43,475 bases of DNA. It comes from Thermoleophilia bacterium UBA6103. Its GTDB lineage: Bacteria; Actinomycetota; Thermoleophilia; UBA2241. The notes under the pieces were generated by a model, which ran no database searches, was not told the DNA's origin, and saw only the letters and a list, made by a program, of their open reading frames with translations. Made by a program: the position numbers and the translations under genes. The stretch is taken from assembly GCA_002423545.1 (NCBI GenBank), contig DIWP01000017.1, positions 1 through 43,475 of the forward strand, given 5' to 3'. Shown in pieces: positions 1 to 6,283 of the stretch; position 1 is the stretch's first letter; each line of letters opens with the position of its first letter.

Positions 1-2
1 AG

Positions 3-122
3 ACGATCGTCGGCGGCGCCGTCTGTACGCAGGGCTGGGCCGACGAGATCGGCGCCGATGCGTTCGCCAAGGACGCCAGCGACGGCGTCAGGAAGATCGA
101 GCAGCTGCTCGATCTCGCCTGA
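3..122 (+). CDS. Corrinoid (B12-binding) methyltransferase protein, C-terminal end (partial)
   Basis: Only the last 39 residues are in the window. They read TIVGGAVCTQGWADEIGAD..FAKDASDGVRKIEQLL and end in TGA. The run GGA-x-x-T-Q-x-WADEIGAD followed by an A-x-DA pair is the typical end of the cobalamin-binding domain of MtaC/MtbC/MttC-like corrinoid proteins, which carry a methyl group between a substrate-specific methyltransferase and a corrinoid:folate (or CoM) methyltransferase. Family assignment rests on this short tail, so the substrate (methanol, methylamines, methoxylated aromatics or another) cannot be told. It suggests anaerobic methyl-group metabolism in the host. A GC-rich hairpin lies 15 bp downstream. 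Confidence 0.7.
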   Translation, partial: TIVGGAVCTQGWADEIGADAFAKDASDGVRKIEQLLDLA

Positions 123-136
123 GCCTCGCGGTCGCG

Positions 137-156
137 GCCGGGCCGGGAGGCCCGGC
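137..156 (+). terminator. GC hairpin after the corrinoid gene
   Basis: Perfect 8-bp stem GCCGGGCC / GGCCCGGC around a GGGA loop, 15 bp after the stop codon of the corrinoid protein gene. There is no T-run after it, so it would be a hairpin-type terminator of the kind common in GC-rich bacteria, or just an RNA 3'-end stabiliser. Confidence 0.4.
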
Positions 157-241
157 TGCGGGCGGTGAAGAAGAAGGGGGGCGGCGGGTTCCGCAGCTGA
201 TTTGCCCGATAGTCCACGAAGCGAATTGTCTTTGCAGATGG

Positions 242-588
242 GATGAGAAGCTGCAGTCGGGGTTCGTGGTGACCACTCTGGAGGACGTCGTACCCGACGA
301 TCACCCGCTGCGCGCGATTCGCTCCCTAGTCGATGCGGCGCTCTCGGAGATCAAGCCCTCGCTTGATGCCCTCTGCGCCGAGGGCGGTCGTCCCTCGATT
401 GCGCCCCAGTACCTGCTGCGCGCCCAACTGGTGCAGATCCTCTACGTCATCCCGAGCGGCGGCGGCTGGTCGAACAGCTGCGCTACAACCTGCAGCTGCG
501 CTGGTTCGTCGGCCTGCCGCTCGATGAGGCCGTCTTCCATGCGACCAGCTTGACCAAGAACCGTGACCGGCTGCTCAACACCGAGATC
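242..588 (+). pseudogene. IS5/IS1182-type transposase remnant, frameshifted and truncated
   Basis: The first frame reads DEKLQSG..VPDDHPLRAIRSLVDAAL, then GGRPSIAPQYLLRAQLVQILYVIPS, the N-terminal domain of IS5/IS1182-like transposases (DUF772 region). Near 455-470 one base has been lost; the reading then continues one frame over as RLVEQLRYNLQLRWFVGLPLD and FHATSLTKNRDRLLNTEIG. Homology stops abruptly at about 588, long before the DDE catalytic domain. Intact family members are 350-550 residues, so this keeps about 115. The element is dead. Its truncated end lies about 55 bp from the serine dehydratase start, so the insertion or a later deletion replaced the natural upstream region of that gene. 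Confidence 0.8.
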
Positions 589-630
589 GGTTGGCCCGCC
601 AGCTGGCTCTCATTCCTCGTCCGGCGATGC

Positions 631-636
631 TATCCT
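631..636 (+). promoter_or_regulatory. Possible -10 element for a leaderless serine dehydratase mRNA
   Basis: TATCCT fits the TAnnnT -10 consensus and ends only 8 bp before the ATG at 645, which has no Shine-Dalgarno sequence. That spacing would start the transcript at or next to the ATG. No good -35 hexamer is visible (TCTCAT at 608-613 is poor). Inference only. Confidence 0.3.
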
Positions 637-644
637 GAGACCGC

Positions 645-2042
645 ATGACCACCGGCATCTTCGATCTGCTCAGCGTCTGCATCGGCCCCTCGAGTTCACA
701 CACGACGGGTCCAATGCGTGCTGCGCGCAGGTTCGTCGTCTCGCTGCAGGAGCGCGCCCTGCTGGGGCGCGTCGCGGCCGTGAAGGTCGAACTCTACGGG
801 TCGCTGGCGGCGACCGGCGCCGGACACGCTACCGATCACGCCGTCGTCATGGGTCTGGAGGGCGAGCATCCCGAGACGGTGGTCGTGGAGCGTCTTGCGG
901 TGCGCTTCTGCGAGGTCGAGAAGGCTGCGGCGGTGCGTCTCATGGGCGAAGAGACGGTCCCATTTCGTCCCGGCAGGGACATCGTCTTTCGCGCCGATGT
1001 CTTCCTGCCGCGACATCCCAACGGCATGCTGTTCAGGGCGCTGAGCGAAAGCGGCACGGTGCTGGATAAGCGCACCTACTACTCCATCGGTGGCGGCGCT
1101 CTCATCGAAGGCGGTCACAGAGGCCGCCCTGCGGTCGAGCCTCCCGAGGGGCGCCGGGTCTCCTTCGGATCGATGCGTGAGCTGCTGGCGGTCTGCGCCA
1201 AGCAGGGCATCTCGATCAGCGCAGCGATGCTGTGGGACGAATCGCGGCGACATCCTGAGAGCGAGGTGGTCTGCCGGCTCCAGGATCTATGGAGTGTGAT
1301 GCAGGACTGCGTGCAGCGCGGCCTGCGCGCCGAAGGCCTGCTGCCGGGAAGCCTCGGCCTTCGCCGTCGCGCACCGGCTCTCTACCGCGCGCTGACCGAG
1401 CGGCCGGAAGAATCATTGCGTGATCCCCTCTCGGCGCTCGATTGGGTGACCCTCTATGCCCTCGCGGTCAGCGAGGAGAACGCCTGCGGCGGCCGGGTGG
1501 TCAGCGCTCCCACCGCCGGCACGGCCGGCATCCTGCCGGCCGTGCTGCACTACACCATGCGCTTTCGACGGGAGGCCACTCAACAAGACGTCGTCACCTT
1601 CCTGCTGACGGCCGCCGCAATCGGCATCCTGTTCCGCGACAACGCCTCGATCAGCGGCGCCGACGTGGGCTGTCAGGGAGAGGTCGGCGTGGCCTGCTCG
1701 ATGGCGGCGGCCGGGCTGACAGAGGTCCTGGGCGGCACGCCTGCCCAGGTCGAGGCCGCCGCCGAGATCGCGATGGAGCACAACTTGGGGCTCACCTGCG
1801 ATCCAATCGCTGGCCTGGTCCAGGTGCCGTGTGTGGAGCGCAACGCGATGGCCGCCGTCAAGGCGATCACCGCGGCCAGGCTGGCGCTTCGTGGCGATGG
1901 CGAGCATCTCGTCTCGCTCGATGCCGTCATCGAGACGATGCTGCGGACCGGGCGCGACATGCGCGAGGAGTATAAAGAGACGGCACGGGGTGGGCTTGCC
2001 AGGACCGTCGGCCGGGTGCCGGTCAACGTGGTCGAGTGCTGA
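645..2042 (+). CDS. sdaA: L-serine ammonia-lyase (serine dehydratase), iron-sulfur type, one chain
   Basis: Deaminates L-serine to pyruvate and ammonia. At 465 residues it is the single-chain form: an N-terminal beta domain beginning FDLLSVCIGPSSSHTTGPMRA (substrate loop, residues 6-26) and a C-terminal catalytic domain with SAPTAGTAGILPAV near 287-300. Cysteines at 343, 385 and 396 have nearly the spacing of the [4Fe-4S] ligands of Escherichia coli SdaA (343, 384, 395). C351 is extra and also falls in a conserved stretch. The cluster is oxygen-labile, which fits an anaerobic or microaerobic lifestyle. The ATG has no Shine-Dalgarno sequence, and the gene starts right behind a transposase remnant, so its expression signals may be rearranged. 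It overlaps the convergent gene on the minus strand by 20 bp at the 3' end. Confidence 0.93.
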   Translation: MTTGIFDLLSVCIGPSSSHTTGPMRAARRFVVSLQERALLGRVAAVKVELYGSLAATGAGHATDHAVVMGLEGEHPETVVVERLAVRFCEVEKAAAVRLMGEETVPFRPGRDIVFRADVFLPRHPNGMLFRALSESGTVLDKRTYYSIGGGALIEGGHRGRPAVEPPEGRRVSFGSMRELLAVCAKQGISISAAMLWDESRRHPESEVVCRLQDLWSVMQDCVQRGLRAEGLLPGSLGLRRRAPALYRALTERPEESLRDPLSALDWVTLYALAVSEENACGGRVVSAPTAGTAGILPAVLHYTMRFRREATQQDVVTFLLTAAAIGILFRDNASISGADVGCQGEVGVACSMAAAGLTEVLGGTPAQVEAAAEIAMEHNLGLTCDPIAGLVQVPCVERNAMAAVKAITAARLALRGDGEHLVSLDAVIETMLRTGRDMREEYKETARGGLARTVGRVPVNVVEC

Positions 2043-3222
2043 GGGGTCTCGCATCAGACTGGAGCCCAGCACGGCGCAGCCTGGCCTTGCGTTCGGGCGT
2101 GTAGCACCACCAAGGAAGCTTGGGTGCGCCCTCCATGAAGCGCACCGCGGCGATGAAGGCGTCGAGCAAGCAGAGGTCGTGACGGTGGCCGCTGCGCGCA
2201 CAGAGCTCATCGAAGAGAGCGTAGGGGTCGCGACCGACCAGGTCGGCCGGTGCGCTGATGCCACACGCTCGCAGCTTGGCGGCTACCAGCGGACCGACGT
2301 TGGGGAGCGCTTCGAGTCGCGTCGGCTCATCGCTCTCGTAGGTGAGCACCACCTCCTCGTCGTGCTGGAACAACACATCGTAGCGGGCCGCTCGCCGGGC
2401 GCGCCGCTCCAGCAGCAGCTCCTCGTGCTGCGAGATCCCGGGCGGGCCACCGCCGCACGAGGGCGGGCAGCCGGTGGCGCGCGCCAGCCGTTCAGCCAAC
2501 AGCTCCCTGATGTCGAGTCCTTGGCGACCGGCCGCGCAGTAGCGCGCCACGCTGCTCTTGGAGCTCCCAAGGCAGGCGGCGATCGCACGCAGGGAGAGGC
2601 CGCTGCGGCGTAAGGCCAGGGCGTAGAGGCGCAGCTCCTGCGCCTCGAGTGGCCGATCGTCCTCAACGGCAGCCGGCAGTGCCGCTGCACGCTGCTTACG
2701 AGCGGCCGCCGAGCTCCTCGCCCGCGATCGATCGGCAAGAGCGGCCAGCTCGTCGCACAGCAGCGGCCCCAGCGCTGCGGCCTCCTCGGCCTGCGTCTGG
2801 GCGCGGGGCAGGCGGCGGTAGACGAGGTGGTGACACTCACGGCAGAGAAAGCAGTCCTCGCCCGGCGGTGCGTAGAGCTTGCGCACCGCCCGCCCGTCGC
2901 AGACAAAGCCGGGGCAGAGCACCGCCCAGCGTCCGGCGCGGTTGCACTCCAGAAGCAGCTCCTGGCGGAGAATCGGGGCATCACTGGCCGGCTGGTAGGC
3001 GAGGCAGAGCATCTCCTGCTCGGCGCCGTCGGGCCGTCGCTCGGTAACCACGGCGTAGGTAAGCGCGGCGCGCAGCCTGCCACCGCCAACGGGGCGCCAG
3101 ACGAGCTGCCCGCGGCGGGCACGCTGCAGAGCTGCGCCGTCGAGCAGCGCGCCGATCTCCAGGGTCCGGCAGGCATCGACCTCGCTGCGCGTGCGCCAAC
3201 GACCGCTGCCAAGACCGCCCAT
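2023..3222 (-). CDS. GGxGSGR zinc-ribbon / helix-turn-helix / Cdd1-type HhH protein
   Basis: 399 residues, from an ATG preceded by AGGAGG; upstream in-frame starts are ignored because this family begins exactly with M-G-G-x-G-S-G-R. Visible parts: (1) residues 1-100, the GGLGSGRW start followed by a beta-rich region; (2) residues 97-136, a zinc ribbon with C103, C108, C127 and C130 and the C-R-x-C-H-x-L-x-Y signature of this group; (3) residues 206-229, a helix-turn-helix of resolvase/Hin style; (4) residues 301-378, a Cdd1 ('pathogenicity locus', PF11731) module with the hairpin LPNVGPLVAAKLRACGI, then DPYALFDELCA, HDLCLLDAFIAAVRFM and PWWxYTxERK. GGxGSGR proteins are widespread, mostly hypothetical and often found on mobile DNA. 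With three nucleic-acid-binding modules it is probably a DNA-binding protein of an integrated element. The function is unknown. Confidence 0.75.
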   Translation of the reverse strand: MGGLGSGRWRTRSEVDACRTLEIGALLDGAALQRARRGQLVWRPVGGGRLRAALTYAVVTERRPDGAEQEMLCLAYQPASDAPILRQELLLECNRAGRWAVLCPGFVCDGRAVRKLYAPPGEDCFLCRECHHLVYRRLPRAQTQAEEAAALGPLLCDELAALADRSRARSSAAARKQRAAALPAAVEDDRPLEAQELRLYALALRRSGLSLRAIAACLGSSKSSVARYCAAGRQGLDIRELLAERLARATGCPPSCGGGPPGISQHEELLLERRARRAARYDVLFQHDEEVVLTYESDEPTRLEALPNVGPLVAAKLRACGISAPADLVGRDPYALFDELCARSGHRHDLCLLDAFIAAVRFMEGAPKLPWWCYTPERKARLRRAGLQSDARPLSTRPR

Positions 3223-3269
3223 CGCGCCTCCTAACCCGTCGCTCTCATGACCATCGTAGGTCGCTGCTG

Positions 3270-3285
3270 TTCGCCAAACGGCGAA
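3270..3285. promoter_or_regulatory. Operator-like palindrome upstream of the GGxGSGR gene
   Basis: TTCGCC-AAAC-GGCGAA is a perfect 6-bp inverted repeat with a 4-bp spacer, 48 bp upstream of the start codon, in a locally A/T-richer stretch. It is a reasonable dimer-binding site, perhaps for the protein itself, which carries a helix-turn-helix. A related but imperfect motif (CGCCGAAAATGGCG) follows at about 3293. Confidence 0.4.
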
Positions 3286-3543
3286 CACAAACCGCCGAAA
3301 ATGGCGCCAAAATCGTCGAGAGATGGACTTCTTATGGTCGTTTCTGCTTCCAAGCGCTCCCTTTCGAGAGACTTTTGGGGCCGTATGGGACAGGCAATCT
3401 GGCGTGCGATGCGCTCTTTGTTTGGCGCTTTTGCCTGCTCAGAGCTGTGCCGTCTCGGGAAACAGGCGCTTGAGAACCGTCCATTATGAGACGCATATCC
3501 CTAAGGTTTTCCGTCAATGGAGCAGACTAGCACGCCGACGCGA

Positions 3544-3648
3544 TGCCGACGTTGGCGGTCGGCACGGCCTGCATCGGCTGCAGCAGAGCATCGATATCGC
3601 GCGTTCTGACGCCCATCGAGAGCCGGGGCTCTCGGCGTCTTGCGCGCC
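3544..3648 (+). other. Cluster of stable hairpins, candidate structured RNA or recombination arm sites
   Basis: Hairpin 1 (3544-3564) is TGCCGAC / GTCGGCA around a 7-nt loop. Hairpin 2 is a stacked stem: GCGCG (3599-3603) with CGCGC (3643-3647), GACGC (3608-3612) with GCGTC (3635-3639), and CGAGAGCC (3617-3624) with GGCTCTCG (3627-3634), 18 base pairs in total with small internal loops. No protein is encoded. Alternatives are an untranslated RNA, integrase arm or accessory sites beside the attachment site, or chance in GC-rich DNA; the stacking of three perfect segments makes chance less likely. Confidence 0.4.
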
Positions 3649-3820
3649 GATTCGACGTCAGAAGGCCGCTTTGCTTCGCAGATTACGGCCGATTCGCAGT
3701 GCTCAGCGAAAGAAGTGCCTGCAAGGGGCGTGTTCACATCTCAGTGAAGGGCCGAAAGAACGAACTATTCCGCACCATAACCATGTTTCGGCCGACCTTG
3801 TCCCGCTCGGCCCCTCACGA

Positions 3821-3864
3821 CTGCAAAACCTCCATCGCCGGTTCAACTCCGGCCGCCGCCTCCA
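3821..3864 (+). repeat. tRNA-Cys 3' fragment, putative attachment site (attR-like)
   Basis: The 44 bp fold exactly as the 3' part of a tRNA: anticodon loop CTGCAAA (anticodon GCA, Cys), 3' anticodon strand ACCTC, 4-nt variable loop, T-arm GCCGG-TTCAACT-CCGGC with the invariant TTCRANY loop, acceptor strand CGCCGCC, discriminator T (U73, a tRNA-Cys identity base) and an encoded CCA. Upstream, the expected GAGGT anticodon strand, D-arm and GGCGGCG acceptor strand are absent, so it is not a working tRNA gene. Duplication of a tRNA 3' end from the anticodon loop onward is what tyrosine integrases leave at the distal end of an integrated element. By that geometry the element lies to the left and the intact tRNA-Cys outside the window. 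Confidence 0.75.
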
Positions 3865-3958
3865 GACTTCTCTTCCTGCCCCTTCCTGCGGCGTCGCCGT
3901 GGTCGAGGTCGAACCGGCAGGCGTCGATGGGGCACGGGGAAGAGCGGGGGTGCGGTCG

Positions 3959-4021
3959 TCGTCACAGGTCCGGCAGTCGTCGTCACAGGTCCGGCAGTCG
4001 CTGTCACAGGTCCGGCAGTCG
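3959..4021. repeat. Three 21-bp tandem repeats
   Basis: Units at 3959-3979 and 3980-4000 are identical; 4001-4021 differs at two bases. The core CACAGGTCCGGCAG recurs every 21 bp. On the minus strand each unit reads R-L-P-D-L-stop in the frame of the upstream reading frame, so the repeat is a triplication of that frame's end including its TGA. Confidence 0.85.
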
Positions 4022-4279
4022 CGTGTCGACGCCAGGCGGCTTCTCGCCCAGCCCCCAGAAGAACAGGGCCGGGATCTCTCCGCTGTTCCTGGCCGAGTAC
4101 CTCAGCTCATTCTCCCGGCGCTCGAAGTAGCCGGTCTCGAGCAGCAGCTGCCCGCCTTCTCCTCGTCGCAGTCGCTCGGCACCCTTTCCCCGGTACAGCG
4201 TGACCTCTGACTCGGGGTGTACGTGTGACGGACGAGGCTCCGGCGGTCCAGACGTGCGCAGGGTCGGACTTCCGCAGGG
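4004..4279 (-). pseudogene. Orphan reading frame of unknown family, probably a gene remnant
   Basis: An open frame of 91 codons downstream of, and in the same direction as, the M24 peptidase gene. From residue 21 it has strong native-style codon bias and a protein-like sequence: HPESEVTLYRGKGAERLRRG, then GQLLLETGYFERRENELRYS, then IPALFFWGLGEKPPG and the end RLPDL. There is no ATG, GTG or TTG in frame; the only possible start is a CTG at 4261, and the frame is closed upstream by a TGA inside a 16-bp repeat. I do not recognise the family. Most likely it is the C-terminal piece of a gene whose front was deleted; a small protein with a CTG start is the alternative. Confidence 0.4.
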
Positions 4280-4307
4280 TCAGGCTCTTGAAGGGTCAGA
4301 CTTCCGT
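4260..4307. repeat. Three 16-bp degenerate tandem repeats over the M24 stop codon
   Basis: Units AGGGTCGGACTTCCGC, AGGGTCAGGCTCTTGA and AGGGTCAGACTTCCGT lie head to tail at 4260, 4276 and 4292. The last contains the TGA of the M24 peptidase gene (minus strand) and the middle one supplies another TGA. It looks like replication-slippage duplication of the gene's 3' end. Confidence 0.7.
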
Positions 4308-5480
4308 GATCACGTGGGGGATGTCGTTGAGCCGCACGGCGCCCCTCTGCTTCACCACGAACTGGTCCTCGATCTGCATCTCGCCCATATCCGGGAAGGT
4401 CACGGTCGGCTCCAGCGAGATCACCATGTTCTCCTCGAGCACACGGTCTTCGTACGCGGCGTCATCGACGATCCGCTGGTAGCCGATGAAGGGCCACTCG
4501 TGGACCTCCAGACCCACGCCGTGTCCGACGGCCCACCAGTCGCGATCTCCCCACGCGGCCGTGAGGACCGTGCCTGCCGCGGCATCGACGGAGGAGGCGC
4601 GGACACCCGGCCGCGCGGCCGCGGCCGCGGCCTGATGCGCCTCCAGCAGGACCTTCAGGACGTCCTGCTGCCGCTGCGAGGCCGTGCCCAGCACGAAGGG
4701 TCGCGCGAGGTCGCAGCAGTACCCCCTGTACATGGTGCCGAAGTCGATGGAGACCGGGTCGCCGGCTTCGAGCACGCGGCGCTCGCAGTGCCACCAGCCG
4801 CTCTCGTAGGCCTCATCCGTGCCCGAGACGACCATCGTGTAGTGTGGGAAGGCCTGCGAGCCGTGCGCCCGGCAGGCTCGTTCCATCTCACCCTTGATGT
4901 CCGACTCGGTGACCCCGGGCCGCATGAAGGCTGCCGCAGCTTCGAAACCTCGCCCCGCGATAGCGGCCGCCTCCTTCAGGCACTCCAGCTCGTACTCCGA
5001 CTTGACGGAGCGAGCCTGCTCCAGGATGTCGGAGGCCGGTTCGAGCTTCGCGGCACCCGCCTCCTCGCGCAGCCGCAGGAAGAGGGCGGGGCCGACCGAG
5101 TACTCACCGGCCACACCCACGGCCGATCGCTCCAGCCGGTTGCGGGAGAGGAACTCACGGACCACCTTGATGCGGTCGCCGGCCTCGCGGACGTCCGCGA
5201 TCCAGGTGCAGCCATGCGAGAAGTGGTTCGCTTCATCCAACACGAGGACCGCGTCGACGGCCGGGTCGAGGGGCAGGATCATCATGCAGTCGCCGAAGTA
5301 CGGCTCGTAGCCGGACAGGTAGAGCACGTGGCCGCGCTGCCCGAACCGCAGGCTGCCGGGCGACGAGAAGACGATCAGCGCCTCCAGCCCCCGCTCGCTC
5401 ATCCTCTGCCGCACGGCGGCGATGCGTCTGTCGGTCTCGTGCCGGGGAGTCTCCGGCCGATCAGGCATCGTGTGCTCCAT
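4296..5480 (-). CDS. M24 family metallopeptidase (Xaa-Pro aminopeptidase / creatinase fold)
   Basis: 394 residues, a normal length. Residues 15-155 form the creatinase N-terminal domain and 160-385 the pita-bread catalytic domain. All five dinuclear-metal ligands are present: D246 (VSIDFG), D257 (YCCDLAR), H320 (VGHGVGLEVHE), E357 (ISLEPT) and E371 (IEDQ). This is the ligand pattern of active aminopeptidase P/prolidase-type enzymes, which cut Xaa-Pro bonds; creatinase itself lacks the metal site, so a peptidase is more likely. The protein has no signal peptide and is cytoplasmic. ATG 5480 has AGGGGGAG close upstream; a second ATG at 5468 with GGAG is possible. The substrate is not predictable from context. 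Its stop codon lies in a 16-bp tandem repeat. Confidence 0.88.
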   Translation of the reverse strand: MEHTMPDRPETPRHETDRRIAAVRQRMSERGLEALIVFSSPGSLRFGQRGHVLYLSGYEPYFGDCMMILPLDPAVDAVLVLDEANHFSHGCTWIADVREAGDRIKVVREFLSRNRLERSAVGVAGEYSVGPALFLRLREEAGAAKLEPASDILEQARSVKSEYELECLKEAAAIAGRGFEAAAAFMRPGVTESDIKGEMERACRAHGSQAFPHYTMVVSGTDEAYESGWWHCERRVLEAGDPVSIDFGTMYRGYCCDLARPFVLGTASQRQQDVLKVLLEAHQAAAAAARPGVRASSVDAAAGTVLTAAWGDRDWWAVGHGVGLEVHEWPFIGYQRIVDDAAYEDRVLEENMVISLEPTVTFPDMGEMQIEDQFVVKQRGAVRLNDIPHVITEV

Positions 5481-5758
5481 TTCTCCCCCTGTGTGCCGGC
5501 TGACTGATGGACAGCCGGGCCCTCGCGAGCGCGGCCGCTCCCTGTGCCCTGCTCTCCGGATGAGGGCGGAGCGACCTCGCCGGCGGCTCCCCGTGCCCGT
5601 GTGGGCTCCCGGCCGGGCCGTCCACCCGAGCCAAGGCTACCATCGTCGAGCGTCGTCGCGGTGGCGGCGAGCGCCGAGACCCGGTCGATGACGATCCGCA
5701 GCCATCGGTTGACCGCAGCGACGCCGTCGTGGCCGGTCCGGTGCCGTTGAAGCAGGTG

Positions 5759-5764
5759 TATCCT
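5759..5764 (+). promoter_or_regulatory. Possible -10 element of the cyclic-nucleotide-binding gene
   Basis: TATCCT lies 32 bp before the GTG start, which would give a leader of about 26 nt containing the AAGGAGG at 5784-5790. The -35 is not recognisable. The rest of the 316-bp gap 5481-5796 shows no gene on either strand. Confidence 0.3.
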
Positions 5765-5796
5765 GCTGACAGAGGCCGCGAGCAAGGAGGTGCGCG

Positions 5797-6264
5797 GTGG
5801 AGGAGTTGGAAGCAGGGCTGGCGGGCGACGTACTCGCCCGGTGCGAGTTCTTCCGGGACTTCGACGACGAGCTGCTCGCAGAGATCACGTCCCGGTCCAA
5901 CGAACGGTTCTTCGATACGGGGGAGATGGTCTTTCAGGAGAGCCACGAAGCACTCGACCTCTACGTTGTGGTGACCGGGCGCGTCGGCCTCATGGTCACG
6001 CTCCCCAACGGGCACGAGATCAAGGTGCTCGACAAGAGTCCCACCGAGCCGTTCGGCTGGACGTGCCTGGCGGAGCCTGGGCGCTACGTGGCGACGGCCC
6101 GCTGTCTTCGCGAGACGGCTCTCGTCGAGGTACCGGCAGCCGTGCTGGAAGAGATCGTCGAGCGCGACCCTCGTCAGGGCCTGCAGCTGATGCGCCATGT
6201 GGCGGCGGCGGCCGTGGCCTGGATCGCCGATCTGCGCATGCAGCTCACGGCGGCGCTGGACTGA
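5797..6264 (+). CDS. Cyclic nucleotide-binding (Crp-type effector) domain protein without DNA-binding domain
   Basis: 155 residues starting at GTG with AAGGAGG 6 bp upstream. Residues 15-135 are a cNMP-binding beta-roll: LARCEFFRDFDDELLAEI at the start, ..ETGEMVFQESHEALDLYVVVTGRVGLMV in the middle, then a helical end. The phosphate-binding cassette region (DKSPTEPFGWTCLAEPGRYVATARC) lacks the canonical R-S-A-A/T motif of cAMP receptors, so the ligand, if any, is uncertain. There is no helix-turn-helix. The gene converges with a CBS/DUF294 nucleotidyltransferase only 19 bp away; these domains often sit in one polypeptide, so the two products may act together. Confidence 0.8.
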   Translation: MEELEAGLAGDVLARCEFFRDFDDELLAEITSRSNERFFDTGEMVFQESHEALDLYVVVTGRVGLMVTLPNGHEIKVLDKSPTEPFGWTCLAEPGRYVATARCLRETALVEVPAAVLEEIVERDPRQGLQLMRHVAAAAVAWIADLRMQLTAALD

Positions 6265-6283
6265 AGATCGCGCGGCGTCCGCG

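Larger units (their letters stand above)
3289..4003. other. Gene-poor block with inverted repeats and lower GC
   Basis: About 700 bp in which no reading frame on either strand looks like a protein: codon bias is wrong and no family is recognisable. The segment 3289-3530 is visibly A/T-richer than the rest of the window. The segment 3540-3650 is dense in perfect inverted repeats (listed separately), 3821-3864 is a tRNA-Cys 3' fragment, and 3959-4021 is a 21-bp tandem repeat. It reads as the decayed end of an integrated element and its junction with the chromosome. Confidence 0.6.

Noticed and set aside
3785..3864. Complete tRNA-Cys gene
   Set aside because: The 3' half fits perfectly but the acceptor 5' strand, D-arm and 5' anticodon strand are absent from the preceding 80 bp.
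3959..4021. CRISPR array
   Set aside because: The three 21-bp units are directly adjacent with no spacers, and there are no cas genes in the window.
3323..4210. Plus-strand open frame with S-Q-V-R-Q-S repeats
   Set aside because: The peptide repeat only reflects the 21-bp DNA repeat; the frame passes through the tRNA fragment, has no ribosome site and shows no protein-like composition.
4200..5507. 435-codon plus-strand open frame
   Set aside because: Antisense to the M24 peptidase, whose five metal ligands are all intact.
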